Notes: generated by a model from the letters alone, not told the origin. Numbered from the stretch's first letter, positions 41,440-50,331 are shown. The stretch is 64,000 nucleotides of DNA from Saccharopolyspora dendranthemae (GCF_007829955.1 NZ_VIWX01000001.1:806001-870000); one strand, 5' to 3'. Numbers and translations: made by a program.

Positions 41440-42272
41440 GACCGCACCTCGAACCCGTGGCGTTGCAGGTACGACAGCAGCTCGTCAGCGGCGTCCCCGG
41501 CGCTCAGCGGACCGATGACCGTCGGCGGGGTCCGCTCGACCAGCGCACCGGTCAGCTCCAGCACCCGGTCATGAGCCGTGTCGCCGCTCGGGGCGGGGTG
41601 TTCCCGAGCGCGGGGACGGCGGGGGCCGGAGCTCACGACGTCGGTGCGGGACCGGTTCCCGGGTGGGGCTACGACGTCGATCTGCGCGTCCTGCGCCGCC
41701 AGCACGGCGGGCAGGGACGCCCGGCGCAGCCGCAGGCCGCCCTCGACCGAGACCACGGCGGGGCTGGGCAGGCGCAGGACCTCGCGGGCTCCGCCGTCCA
41801 GGCGGCGGTGGGCCAGCAACCGGTCGCCGTCGAGCTCCAGGTGGACCGCACCGAGCGCTTGGGCCGCGCCCAGGTGCGCGGCGAGGAACGCCGGTGTGGC
41901 ACCGGTTCCTCCGTCCGCCGACCGGTCGCCGCACAGCACCAGGTCCGGCGTCTCGGGCATCGCGGCCACCAGCGCACCGGCGGTGGACGTGCTGCGCGCC
42001 AACGCGTCCGGGGTCAGCGGGGTGTCGACGTCGATGCGGGTGGCGCGGTGCGCTCCGGCGGCCAGCGCTTCCCGCAGCCCCTCCTCGGCTTCCACCGGGC
42101 CGGCGGTGAGGGCGTGCACCTGGCCACCGGTCCGCTCGGCGAGCCGCAGCGCGTGCTCCAGAGCGGCGTGCTCGGCCGGGCTCTCGCCGCGATGCCCGCC
42201 GCTCATCGCCCCGGTGAGCGGATCGACCTCGACCCGCTGCCAGGACCGGCTCAGTGCCACCGCGATGCGCAT
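41436..42272 (-). CDS. Mycofactocin-associated electron transfer flavoprotein, beta subunit
   Basis: A 278-residue ETF beta-type protein. It starts MRIAVALSRSWQRVEVDPLT, has VLCGDRSADGGTGATPAFLA (AMP/FAD-side loop) and a PAVVSVEGGLRLRRASLP recognition-loop-like region; the carboxy tail is longer and more divergent than classical EtfB. It should pair with the ETF alpha subunit at 43857-44783 to carry electrons from dehydrogenases of this locus to FixC. ATG 42272 follows GAGGAG and lies 4 bases after fixX. Confidence 0.85.
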   Translation of the reverse strand: MRIAVALSRSWQRVEVDPLTGAMSGGHRGESPAEHAALEHALRLAERTGGQVHALTAGPVEAEEGLREALAAGAHRATRIDVDTPLTPDALARSTSTAGALVAAMPETPDLVLCGDRSADGGTGATPAFLAAHLGAAQALGAVHLELDGDRLLAHRRLDGGAREVLRLPSPAVVSVEGGLRLRRASLPAVLAAQDAQIDVVAPPGNRSRTDVVSSGPRRPRAREHPAPSGDTAHDRVLELTGALVERTPPTVIGPLSAGDAADELLSYLQRHGFEVRS

Positions 42273-42276
42273 CTCC

Positions 42277-42564
42277 TCAGCCCCTCCGGAACACGACGCC
42301 GTGACCGCCGTCGGGGTAGGTCCAGCTGATGGCGCCCTCGTTGTTGCAGATCTGGTAGCAGGTCCCGCATTCGAAGCACTGCTCGTAGTTGAACAGGATG
42401 CCGCCGTCCCCGGTCGGCACGAACAACTTCGCCGGGCACGCCGACACGCAGGCCTTGGTGGTGCAGGACCGGCAGACCTCGGTGTCGACGGTGATGTGCG
42501 CTCGCTCGCCGACGTCGAAGTCGACCGTGTCCATCCGGTCCTCGAACGAGATGTCTCGGTACAT
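42277..42564 (-). CDS. FixX-like ferredoxin family protein
   Basis: A 95-residue ferredoxin-like protein with two Cys groups, CRSCTTKACVSACP (about 31-44) and CFECGTCYQICN, the FixX pattern associated with ETF:quinone oxidoreductases. It supplies an iron-sulfur centre to the FixC flavoprotein encoded immediately upstream (13-nt gap). ATG 42564 follows GAGAGG. Confidence 0.9.
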   Translation of the reverse strand: MYRDISFEDRMDTVDFDVGERAHITVDTEVCRSCTTKACVSACPAKLFVPTGDGGILFNYEQCFECGTCYQICNNEGAISWTYPDGGHGVVFRRG

Positions 42565-42577
42565 CGGTTGCCTCTCC

Positions 42578-43864
42578 TCAGCCGAAGGTGCGCAGTCCGG
42601 TCCAGGCGTCCGCGGCGAGCTTCCGCAGGCGGACGCCGTGACGAGCGGCGGTGTCGCGGAAGAGCTTGCCCATGCCCGGTTTCGGCGCGGGGTTGCCGAC
42701 GGTGAACACGCCCTGGGCGAAGTCGCACAGCAGCTTGGGGTACTGCTGCTGCACCCGCTCGGACAGCACCAGACCGGGTGCGCGTTGCAGCCGCTTGTGG
42801 TCGGCGAGCACGAAGTTGCCCTCCAGGCGCTCCTTGTAGCCGTCGAGCGAACCGCCGTTCTCGACCGCCTCGGCGGCGGTGCGTCCGGCGGCGAGTCCGG
42901 AGCCGAGGGCGAAGTTGACGCCCTCCAGCCAGATCCCGGCGGCCAGGCACATCGCCGCCGCGTCACCGGCGATCAGCATGCCGGGTGTGGACAGCGGCGG
43001 CATGCTGCGGTATCCGCCTTCCGGGATGAGGTGCGCCGAGTACTCCTTCAACTCGGAACCTCGCAGGTAGGGCGCGATCGCCGGGTGCGCCTTGAGGTCG
43101 GCGAGCACGTCCTCCGGCCGCCTGCCCGACTTGCCCAGACCGGTGAGCGAGAGCACGACTCCGACGCTGACGGTCTCGCGGTTGGTGTAGAGGAATCCGC
43201 CGCCGGGGATCTCCCCGGTGCAGCCGAGGATCTCGAAGTCCGCGCCCTGATCACCACCGAGCTGGAAGCGCTCCTCGATCGTGGCGCGCGGGAGTGCCAG
43301 CGTTTCCTTGACCCCGAGCGTCTGGTGCTCCGGGTCCTTCTCGGGCAGCAGCCCGGCCTGCTTGGCCAGGAAGGAGTTGACCCCGTCCGCTGCGATGACC
43401 ACGCGGGCCCGGATGTCGCCGTCGGGCCGGTCGGTGCGCACGCCGACGATCCGGCCGTTCTCCCGCAGCAACCCGGTGGCCACCGTCGAGTTCACCAGCC
43501 GCGCTCCGGCCGCGACCGCCTTGTCGGCCAGCCACGAGTCGAAGTCCGCGCGGTAGGTGGTCATCCCGTTGTAGGGCGCGCTCCCCCAGTCCTCGCTGCG
43601 GAAGTCGACGGTCAGCGCCTGGTTCTCGGTGAGCATCATGGTGCTGCGCCGGGTCACCCAGCGCTGCACCGGCACCTCGCGCCACCACTCGGGCAGCACC
43701 TCGTCGAGCACCCGGCCGTAAACGACTCCGCCGTAGACGTTCTTGGCACCGGGGAACGGTCCCCGTTCGAGCAGGATGACGCTGCGCCCGGCGCGAGCGA
43801 GCTCCAGCGCGGCGGCCGATCCCGCAGGACCGGCGCCGACGACGACGGCATCGACTTCAGGCAT
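42578..43864 (-). CDS. FixC-like FAD-dependent ETF:quinone oxidoreductase
   Basis: A 428-residue FAD protein of the FixC/ETF-QO type: AVVVGAGPAGSAAALELARAG dinucleotide fold (here residues 6-26), GAKNVYGGVVYGR, FDSWLADKAVAAGA and a late GMLIAGDAAAMCLAAG second FAD motif with membrane-association helix. With FixX it should hand electrons from the ETF to menaquinone at the membrane. Its start overlaps the ETF alpha stop by 8 bases. It ends the flavin relay of the operon. Confidence 0.92.
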   Translation of the reverse strand: MPEVDAVVVGAGPAGSAAALELARAGRSVILLERGPFPGAKNVYGGVVYGRVLDEVLPEWWREVPVQRWVTRRSTMMLTENQALTVDFRSEDWGSAPYNGMTTYRADFDSWLADKAVAAGARLVNSTVATGLLRENGRIVGVRTDRPDGDIRARVVIAADGVNSFLAKQAGLLPEKDPEHQTLGVKETLALPRATIEERFQLGGDQGADFEILGCTGEIPGGGFLYTNRETVSVGVVLSLTGLGKSGRRPEDVLADLKAHPAIAPYLRGSELKEYSAHLIPEGGYRSMPPLSTPGMLIAGDAAAMCLAAGIWLEGVNFALGSGLAAGRTAAEAVENGGSLDGYKERLEGNFVLADHKRLQRAPGLVLSERVQQQYPKLLCDFAQGVFTVGNPAPKPGMGKLFRDTAARHGVRLRKLAADAWTGLRTFG

Positions 43865-44783
43865 CTCGTCTCCGGCGGTCGAGTTCGCGCAGGACTTCGG
43901 GGGCGTCGGCGATGATGCCGAGGTCCGCCATCGCGGTCATCGGGCACGACGGGTCGGTGTTGATGCTGACCACGTGCTCGGGTCGGCCCAGGCCGCCGGT
44001 GTGCTGGGTGGCGCCGGAGATGCCGAAGGCGACGTAGAGCTTCGGGTCGACGACGACTCCGGTGGTGCCGATCTGCCGGTCGTGCCCGGCCCAGCCCGCG
44101 TCCGTGACCACCCGGGTCGCGCCCGCTGAGGCTCCCAGCCACGCCGCGACCTCGGTCAACGTCCGCATCGTCGCGGTCCCGTCCTCGCCCGGTCCGACCA
44201 GGCCGGCGCCTCCGCCGAAGATGCGGGCGGCTTCGGTCAGCTCGACGGTCTCGGGTTCGGGATCGCGGACCTCGACGACCTCGGCGTCGAGCACCTCCAC
44301 CGGATCGACGGCCAGCGCGACCGGTTCCGGCGGCGAGAGCGGGTGACCGACGCCGCGCACTCCGGGCGTCAGCGTGACCACGACCGGCCCGGTGAAGCGG
44401 ACCACGACTTCCAGCGCGTCGTCCGCTCTGGACAGTGCAGCGGTGTCCGCGTCGCAGCGGATCGCGCCCGCGTGCAGCGGTCGCCCGGTCTCGAACGCCA
44501 GTCGTGGTGCGAGGTCTCGTCCGTCAGGCGAGGCGGGCAGCAGCACCACCCGCACCCCGCGCAGCGAGGCCGCCAGGGTCGCGGCCAGCGATCCGGGTGC
44601 GACCCCGGCCGTGTCGACGGTCCAGGTGCTGCGCGCGGTCCGGAGCTCCTTCGCCGCGCGTCCCGTCCCCGAACCGGCGAGCAGGACGGCGCCTCCGGCC
44701 TCGGCGACCGCCTCGTCCGCTCCGCCGGGCAGTGCGCCGTCGCGGACGACGACCACCGCGAGGACTTCCGGGAGCGCGTTCAC
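43857..44783 (-). CDS. Mycofactocin-associated electron transfer flavoprotein, alpha subunit
   Basis: A 308-residue ETF alpha-type protein. The amino half is divergent; the carboxy FAD domain is classical, with SAGATRVVTDAGWAGHDRQI, GTTGVVVDPKLYVAFGISGA, QHTGG and ISINTDPS-like VVSINTDPSCPMTAMAD. GTG 44783 overlaps the stop of the preceding oxidoreductase (GTGA). Partner of the ETF beta subunit at 41436-42272, with fixC and fixX lying between the two subunit genes, an order unlike the usual adjacent etfBA pair. Confidence 0.9.
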   Translation of the reverse strand: MNALPEVLAVVVVRDGALPGGADEAVAEAGGAVLLAGSGTGRAAKELRTARSTWTVDTAGVAPGSLAATLAASLRGVRVVLLPASPDGRDLAPRLAFETGRPLHAGAIRCDADTAALSRADDALEVVVRFTGPVVVTLTPGVRGVGHPLSPPEPVALAVDPVEVLDAEVVEVRDPEPETVELTEAARIFGGGAGLVGPGEDGTATMRTLTEVAAWLGASAGATRVVTDAGWAGHDRQIGTTGVVVDPKLYVAFGISGATQHTGGLGRPEHVVSINTDPSCPMTAMADLGIIADAPEVLRELDRRRRDA

Positions 44784-46723
44784 AGTTCCACCGCCGCTCG
44801 ATGTCCCTCGACCACGGCCGCGTGCGCGCGGCGCGGTGCGAGGCAATCGCCCACCCGGTGGACCGGGAAGGGGGCGTCGCGCAGCTCCTGCCACAGCTCG
44901 TCGACCGGGCTCTGGTGCACGGCGCACACGACCCAGTCGAAGGTGTCCTCGGTCATCTCGCCGGTGGTGTGCTTGAGGATCTGCAGCGACACCCGCTCCC
45001 CGTCGTCCGCAGCGCCCATCACGACCTCATCGGTGCGCTGCCCGATTCCCTTGGCGTGGGCGCGGATGGCGAAGGTCTCCATGTCCAGCGTGACGCCGAG
45101 GTCCTGGCAGACGACCATCCCCGGGGTGCTGATCCGCACCCGGCAGCCGCGGTCGGCCAGCAGTTCGGCGACCGAGGACGCCTGGTGGAAGCCGAGTTCG
45201 TCGACGATCAGCACCTCGCCCTCCGGTGCGGCGTCACCGGCGAGCACGTCGCGGACGTCGACCACCCGCGCCAGATCGCCCGCCCACCAAGGCGATTGCG
45301 GGCGAGCTCCGGTGGCCAGCACGACCGCGTCCGGGTGCTCCTCGCGGAGCAGCCGCGCGGTGGCCTCGGTCCCGGTCTTCACGTCCACGCCGTGGCGCTG
45401 GCACTCGGCGCGGAGGTTGCGCACCACGTCCAGGAATTCCGCCCGTCCCGGCACGCTCGCCGCCTGCGCGACCTGCCCACCGGTCGCGGACTCCCGCTCG
45501 AACAGCGTCACGTGGTGGCCGCGCTCGGCGGCGGTGGCCGCGGCCTGCAAACCGGCCGGGCCGCCCCCGACCACCAGCACCCGGCTGCGCCTGCGCGGCA
45601 TCGGCAGGGCGATCGATTCCTTGCCGGTGCGCGGGTTCTCGATGCAACCGAGCCACCGGTTGAGGCCCATCCGCCCCACGCACTCCTGGTTGCAGGACAG
45701 GCAGGTGCGGATCTCGGTGGCGTGCCCCGACCTGGCCTTGGCCGCGAAGTCGGCGTCGGCGATCTGGCCGCGGACCACACCGACCAGGTCGCAGTGCCCC
45801 TCCTCCAGCGCGCGCTCGGCCTGCAGCGGGTCCTTGATGCGGCCGACGCCGACGACCGGCAGATCCACCGCTTTGCGGATCGCGTTGGAGATGAACAGCG
45901 CGTAGCCCGGGGGGATCGCCATGGACGCCTCGATCATGTACAGCGTCGAGGTGGCCACGCCGATCGAGGTGTTGATGTAGTCGACCTGACCGGTGGCCTC
46001 CACCATCCTGGCGACCTCGACCGCCTCGTCGATGGTGGTGCCGCCCTCGATCAGCTCGTCCCCGCAGATCCGCACGCCCAGCGCCCGATCCGGCCCGATG
46101 GACTCGCGGACCGCGGCGACGATCTCCAGCAGGAGCCTGGCCCGGCGGGCCAGCGAACCGCCGTAGGCGTCGGTGCGCCGGTTGGTGGCGGGCGAGAGGA
46201 ACCCGCGCACGATCGACGAGTGCGAGCACTGCAGCTCCACCCCGTCGAACCCGCCCTCGGCGCAGTGCGCGGCCACGGTCGCGTAACCACCGACGATCTC
46301 GGCGATCTCGCTGATGTCCACGGCTTTGGGCACTTCGCGGAACATCGGGTCCGGCACTGCGGACGGTGCCCACACCGGGAGCCGCGAGTACATCGACGAC
46401 GCCTGCCCGCCGTTGTGGTTGAGCTGGGCGAAGATCGGCGTGCCGTGGGCGTGCACGGCCTCGGTGATCCGGCGGTACCCGGAGATCACCGACGGGTCGA
46501 AACCGTGGATGAGCTTCTCGTACGGCCAGTCGGTGGGGTGGGTCGAGTGCTCCTCGGTGATCACCAGCCCGGCACCGCCCTCGGCCCGGGCCGCGTAGTA
46601 CGCGGCGTGCTGCTCGGTCGGATGGCCGTCGCGGGCGTAGTTGGTCAGGTGCGCGGAGAACACGATGCGGTTGCGCACCGTCACCGGTCCGAGCCGCAGC
46701 GGGGAGAACAGGTAGCGCGTCAT
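44780..46723 (-). CDS. Mycofactocin system FadH/OYE family oxidoreductase
   Basis: A 647-residue 2,4-dienoyl-CoA-reductase-type enzyme: old yellow enzyme barrel with FMN (SAHLTNYARDGHPTEQHAAY, FAQLNHNGGQ), a 4Fe-4S site CLSCNQEC plus Cys in WLGCIENP near residue 350, and an NAD(P)/FAD domain starting VLVVGGGPAGLQAAATAAER. Such proteins occur specifically in mycofactocin loci and are proposed to exchange electrons with it. ATG 46723 overlaps the stop of the related upstream gene (ATGA). It is paralogous to 46720-48597 along its whole length. Confidence 0.92.
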   Translation of the reverse strand: MTRYLFSPLRLGPVTVRNRIVFSAHLTNYARDGHPTEQHAAYYAARAEGGAGLVITEEHSTHPTDWPYEKLIHGFDPSVISGYRRITEAVHAHGTPIFAQLNHNGGQASSMYSRLPVWAPSAVPDPMFREVPKAVDISEIAEIVGGYATVAAHCAEGGFDGVELQCSHSSIVRGFLSPATNRRTDAYGGSLARRARLLLEIVAAVRESIGPDRALGVRICGDELIEGGTTIDEAVEVARMVEATGQVDYINTSIGVATSTLYMIEASMAIPPGYALFISNAIRKAVDLPVVGVGRIKDPLQAERALEEGHCDLVGVVRGQIADADFAAKARSGHATEIRTCLSCNQECVGRMGLNRWLGCIENPRTGKESIALPMPRRRSRVLVVGGGPAGLQAAATAAERGHHVTLFERESATGGQVAQAASVPGRAEFLDVVRNLRAECQRHGVDVKTGTEATARLLREEHPDAVVLATGARPQSPWWAGDLARVVDVRDVLAGDAAPEGEVLIVDELGFHQASSVAELLADRGCRVRISTPGMVVCQDLGVTLDMETFAIRAHAKGIGQRTDEVVMGAADDGERVSLQILKHTTGEMTEDTFDWVVCAVHQSPVDELWQELRDAPFPVHRVGDCLAPRRAHAAVVEGHRAAVEL

Positions 46724-48597
46724 CGCAGACCTCCCGCGATCCGGCGGCCTTCCAGGACCGCCTCGTGGATCGTGCGGGGCGCGACGCAGTCCCCGATCGG
46801 CCGTCCCTCCAGCTGCTGATCGGGCAACCGGTGTCCGCAGTGGACGACGGCCGAGGCGGGGCGCTCCCGGGTTTCGGCGGTGTGGACGTCCTCCAGGACC
46901 ACGTGGTCGGCGCGCACCTCGCGCAGCAGGGAGCGCTTCTCCAGCGCGACACCGGCTCGTTGCAGCCGGGCGTTGGCGTCGGCGAGGTCGCCGGTCAGCG
47001 CGAGCTGCGTGCCCACGACCTGGTCCTGCGTCACGATCGCGGTCTCCACTCCCCGGGCCGCCAGCAGTTCGGCCACGCCGACGCCGACGAAGTCCCCGAC
47101 GGGATCGTGCACGACGACCGGGCCCTCCGGCGTCTCCCCGCGCAGCGCCTCGACCACGTCCAGCACGACACCTCCGTCGACCTTGAACCCCCACGGCCCG
47201 GGCGCGGAACCGGTGGCCACCACGACCTCGCGGCCGGCCAGATCCTCGGGCGCGGCCTCCACCCCGAGACGCACGGCGACACCGAGGCGCCGGACCTCGG
47301 ACTCCCACCACCCGATCAGGTCGAGCAGGCGCCCGCGGCCCGCCACTTCGGCCGCAGTCGGCACCATCCCGCCGAGGCGCTCGGCGCGCTCGACGACTTC
47401 CACGCTCCGTCCCCGCAGCGCCAGCACCCGGGCGGCCTCCAACCCGGCGGGTCCGCCCCCCACCACCACGACCGGTTCCCGGCCGGGGGATCTGATCTCC
47501 ACCGGCACCGGGTCCGACTCGGTCTCGTGGCCCGCGGTCGGGTTGCCGATGCAGGTGACCAACGGGTTGCGGTTGTCCCGGACGCTGCACTTCTGGTTGC
47601 ACAGGACGCACGGCCGGACCGGGGTGCCCGCGCGGGTCTTGACGACGAGGTCGGGGTCGGCGATCTGAGCTCGGGTCATCTCGACCAGGTCCGCGACGCC
47701 GTCGTCGAGCGCCTGCTGAGCCCGCCCCGGATCCACGACGCTGCCCTGGAGGACCACCGGCGTGCCTCCTGCGGACTCGCGGATCGTCCGGCAGAGCTCC
47801 GCGTTGAAGCCCGGCTCGGTGTGCAGGTCCGGGCGGGTCGCGGAGGTGCCCATCGCAGAGCCGCGCACGACCGCGATGTAGTCGGCCTGATCGCGGATCG
47901 CTTCGACGATCCCGACCGCCTCGTCCGGCGTGATCCCCGCCCACGGGGCGAGCTCGTCGCACGACAACCGCACGCCGATCACGCCGTCACCGACCACGTC
48001 CCGCACCGCGGCCAGGACCTCGCGCAGCAGGCGGGTGCGATCGGTCCCGTAGTCGTCGCCGCGCTGGTTGGTCAGCCCGGACAGGAACTGCCGCAGCAGC
48101 GAGAACTGACCGGCGTTGAGCTCCACGCCGTGCAGGCCGCAGCGCAGCACCTCACCGGCGGCGCGCGCGAAACCTCCTACCAGCGCGTCGATCTCGGGTT
48201 GTTCGAGCTCCATCGGCATCTCGCGGCTGGCCACGTCGGCCACCCGGGAGGGTGCCCACAGCACTCGCTGCGAGAACGCCGAGGAGCCCTGCGAACCGGA
48301 GTGCCCCAGCCCGGCCAGCACCACCGTTCCGTGCGGGCGGCAGGCCTCGGCCACCGCCGCCCAGCCCGGACCGCAGTCCGAGGCCAGCGGGGCGCGTTCG
48401 TAGGGCCAGTCCGAGTCGTGCACGCTCGCGGTCTCGGTGACCAGCACGCCGGCACCACCGGCGGCGCGTGCCGCGTAGTAGGCGACGTGCCGGTCCGAGA
48501 TGCCGCGATCACGGCCGAGGTTCGTCTCGTGCGGCCCGAACAGGACGCGCGACGGAGCGGAGCACCGGCCGAGCCGAACCGGTTGGGCGAGGCTCAC
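46720..48597 (-). CDS. Mycofactocin system FadH/OYE family oxidoreductase, second paralogue
   Basis: A 625-residue paralogue of the next gene with the same three domains: OYE barrel (FGPHETNLGRDRGISDRHVA, VVLAGLGHSGSQ where the paralogue has QLNHNGGQ), 4Fe-4S site CVLCNQKC plus Cys in LVTCIGNP, and VVVVGGGPAGLEAARVLALR. The replacement of the Asn-His FMN-pocket pair by Gly-His suggests a different substrate. GTG 48597 lies 2 bases after the mftC stop; no ATG is available nearby. Confidence 0.9.
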   Translation of the reverse strand: MSLAQPVRLGRCSAPSRVLFGPHETNLGRDRGISDRHVAYYAARAAGGAGVLVTETASVHDSDWPYERAPLASDCGPGWAAVAEACRPHGTVVLAGLGHSGSQGSSAFSQRVLWAPSRVADVASREMPMELEQPEIDALVGGFARAAGEVLRCGLHGVELNAGQFSLLRQFLSGLTNQRGDDYGTDRTRLLREVLAAVRDVVGDGVIGVRLSCDELAPWAGITPDEAVGIVEAIRDQADYIAVVRGSAMGTSATRPDLHTEPGFNAELCRTIRESAGGTPVVLQGSVVDPGRAQQALDDGVADLVEMTRAQIADPDLVVKTRAGTPVRPCVLCNQKCSVRDNRNPLVTCIGNPTAGHETESDPVPVEIRSPGREPVVVVGGGPAGLEAARVLALRGRSVEVVERAERLGGMVPTAAEVAGRGRLLDLIGWWESEVRRLGVAVRLGVEAAPEDLAGREVVVATGSAPGPWGFKVDGGVVLDVVEALRGETPEGPVVVHDPVGDFVGVGVAELLAARGVETAIVTQDQVVGTQLALTGDLADANARLQRAGVALEKRSLLREVRADHVVLEDVHTAETRERPASAVVHCGHRLPDQQLEGRPIGDCVAPRTIHEAVLEGRRIAGGLR

Positions 48598-48599
48598 GG

Positions 48600-49781
48600 C
48601 TAGCTCACCAGCGGCGAGGAGTCGCACGGCTTCGCGGGCATGGCGGGCATCCCGAGCCCGACCTTGCGCCGCGAAGAGCGCGAGTGGTCCTGGGTGGCCT
48701 TGGGCAGCTCGTCCTTGTCCACGATGGACAGAGCGGACTGACCGTACCCCTGCACGCACTCCGGGTCCGGACCGTCGAGCGGGAGCCCGGTGAAGAACTT
48801 CGCCGCCATGCAGCCGCCCTGGCAGGCGTCGAAGTGCGCGCACGAGGCGCACGCACCGGCCGACTGCGGCTGGCGGAGGTCGTTGAACAGCTCCGATTCC
48901 CGCCACACCTTGGCGAAACCGCCTTCTTCGCGGACGTTTCCGCCCTTGAAGACGTCGTGGATGGCGAACGGGCACGCGTAGACGTCACCGACCGGGTCGA
49001 TCAGGCACACCACCCGTCCCGCGCCGCACAGGTTCAGCCCGGGCAGCGGGGTCGATCCCAGCGCGTTGAGGTGGAAGAACGAGTCGCCGGTGAGCACCTG
49101 GTCGCCGCGGGCGACCAGCCAGTCGTAGATCTGCCGCTGCTGCGCGTCGGTGGGGTGCAGCTCGTCCCACACGTCGGCACCGCGCCCGGAAGGCCGCAGC
49201 CGGGTGATGCGCAGCTGCGCCCCGAAGCGGTCGGCGATGACCTTGAAGTCGTCCAGCTGATCGACGTTCTGGCTGGTCATCACCACCGAGATCTTGAAAT
49301 CACGCATGCCCGCGTCGGAGAGGTTCTGCAGCGCACCCATCGCCATGTCGAACGACCCGGGACCGCGCACCGCGTCGTTGACCTCGCGGGTCGCGCCGTC
49401 GAGGGAGATCTGGACGTCGACGTAGTCGGTGGCGGCCAGCCGGCGCGCGCGTTCGGCGTCGATGCGCAGGCCGTTGGTGGAGAACTTCACGCCCACCTGG
49501 TGATCGATGGCGTAGTCGAGCAGTTCCCAGAAGTCGGGCCGGACGGTCGGTTCACCGCCGCCGACGTTGACGTAGAAGACCTGCATCCGCTGCAGCTCGT
49601 CGATGACCGCCTTCATCTCGTCGGTCGAGAGCTCGTCCGGGTCGCGCCTGCCGGAGGAGGACAGGCAGTGCTCGCAGGCCAGGTTGCAGGCGTAGGTCCA
49701 TTCCCAGGTCAGGCAGATGGGCGCGTCGAGCCCGCCCTTGAACTGCTCGACGAGCGAGGGAACCGGTGCTGTGGTGGTCAT
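48600..49781 (-). CDS. mftC: Mycofactocin maturase MftC (radical SAM/SPASM)
   Basis: A 393-residue radical SAM enzyme. The SAM iron-sulfur motif is CNLACEHC (Cys32, Cys36, Cys39), followed by VNVGGGEPTVRP (GGGEP 74-78) and a SPASM domain with many Cys (CGAGRVVC, then CASCAHFDACQGGC and CVQGY) for two auxiliary clusters. With MftB it decarboxylates and crosslinks the terminal Val-Tyr of MftA. ATG 49781 is preceded by GGAAGTGAG. It is separated from mftB by 152 bases carrying a hairpin, the only sizeable gap in the operon. Confidence 0.96.
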   Translation of the reverse strand: MTTTAPVPSLVEQFKGGLDAPICLTWEWTYACNLACEHCLSSSGRRDPDELSTDEMKAVIDELQRMQVFYVNVGGGEPTVRPDFWELLDYAIDHQVGVKFSTNGLRIDAERARRLAATDYVDVQISLDGATREVNDAVRGPGSFDMAMGALQNLSDAGMRDFKISVVMTSQNVDQLDDFKVIADRFGAQLRITRLRPSGRGADVWDELHPTDAQQRQIYDWLVARGDQVLTGDSFFHLNALGSTPLPGLNLCGAGRVVCLIDPVGDVYACPFAIHDVFKGGNVREEGGFAKVWRESELFNDLRQPQSAGACASCAHFDACQGGCMAAKFFTGLPLDGPDPECVQGYGQSALSIVDKDELPKATQDHSRSSRRKVGLGMPAMPAKPCDSSPLVS

Positions 49782-49857
49782 TTCGGCTCACTTCCAACGG
49801 GACTTCGTCGTCTGCATTGGATCCGGGCGTGCTCCGCGCGCCCCAGGCGCGGTTCAT

Positions 49858-49934
49858 GGGGGTGGTGGGGGTTCGCGTGCGAGGGGCGGGGGAAGTTCTC
49901 ATGAAAACTTCCCTCACCCACGACCACCCACCCC
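49858..49934 (-). promoter_or_regulatory. Stem-loop in the mftB-mftC gap
   Basis: An inner 8-bp perfect stem GGGAAGTT (49890-49897) / AACTTCCC (49906-49913) with an 8-nt loop, and a possible outer stem GGGTGGT (49860-49866) / ACCACCC (49923-49929). It starts at the mftB stop. Such a structure could attenuate transcription or protect the mftAB message so that peptide and chaperone are made in excess over enzymes. Confidence 0.5.
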
Positions 49935-50209
49935 TAGTCGCTCTGCGGACGAATCATGTCCGAGGCCGCGAGGGAGGCCAGGGCGTCGCGGAACTGCGGC
50001 CGGCGCTGCTCGGGGACGCTCGCCAGCGCATCTTCGACGCTGGCGTGGTCACCGAGGTGGCGCACGAGTTCCACCAGTTCGGGCACTTTCAGGAACGACA
50101 GCTTCCGGTTGCCGAAGTGGTACGCCAGCGCCCCGAACGGCTCGGGGCGCAGCGCGACCTGCGGGTTCAACCGGTAGCCGCGGTCGATGTCGAACTCCGC
50201 GGCGGCCAT
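49934..50209 (-). CDS. mftB: Mycofactocin biosynthesis chaperone MftB
   Basis: A 91-residue PqqD-like RiPP recognition element. It has FDIDRGYRLNPQVALRPEPF, then GALAYHFGNRKLSFLKVPEL, the hallmark of MftB. It binds the MftA leader and presents the peptide to MftC. ATG 50209 lies 2 bases after the mftA stop. Confidence 0.94.
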   Translation of the reverse strand: MAAAEFDIDRGYRLNPQVALRPEPFGALAYHFGNRKLSFLKVPELVELVRHLGDHASVEDALASVPEQRRPQFRDALASLAASDMIRPQSD

Positions 50210-50211
50210 GG

Positions 50212-50316
50212 TCAGTAGACCCCGCACATCCCGTCGATGGAGACTTCCTCGACCAGGAGCTCTTCCTCGACGACGGGCTCGGTTCCGGTGCTCTGTTCGA
50301 TCTGCTGGTCAGACAT
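50212..50316 (-). CDS. mftA: Mycofactocin precursor peptide MftA
   Basis: A 34-residue RiPP precursor: acidic leader (EPVVEEELLVEEVSIDG) and conserved core ending MCGVY. The final Val-Tyr is the part converted into the redox cofactor. ATG 50316 has GAGGAG six bases upstream. It is the first gene of the leftward operon, 67 bp from the divergent mftR start. Confidence 0.96.
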   Translation of the reverse strand: MSDQQIEQSTGTEPVVEEELLVEEVSIDGMCGVY

Positions 50317-50331
50317 GCGATGCTCCTCACA

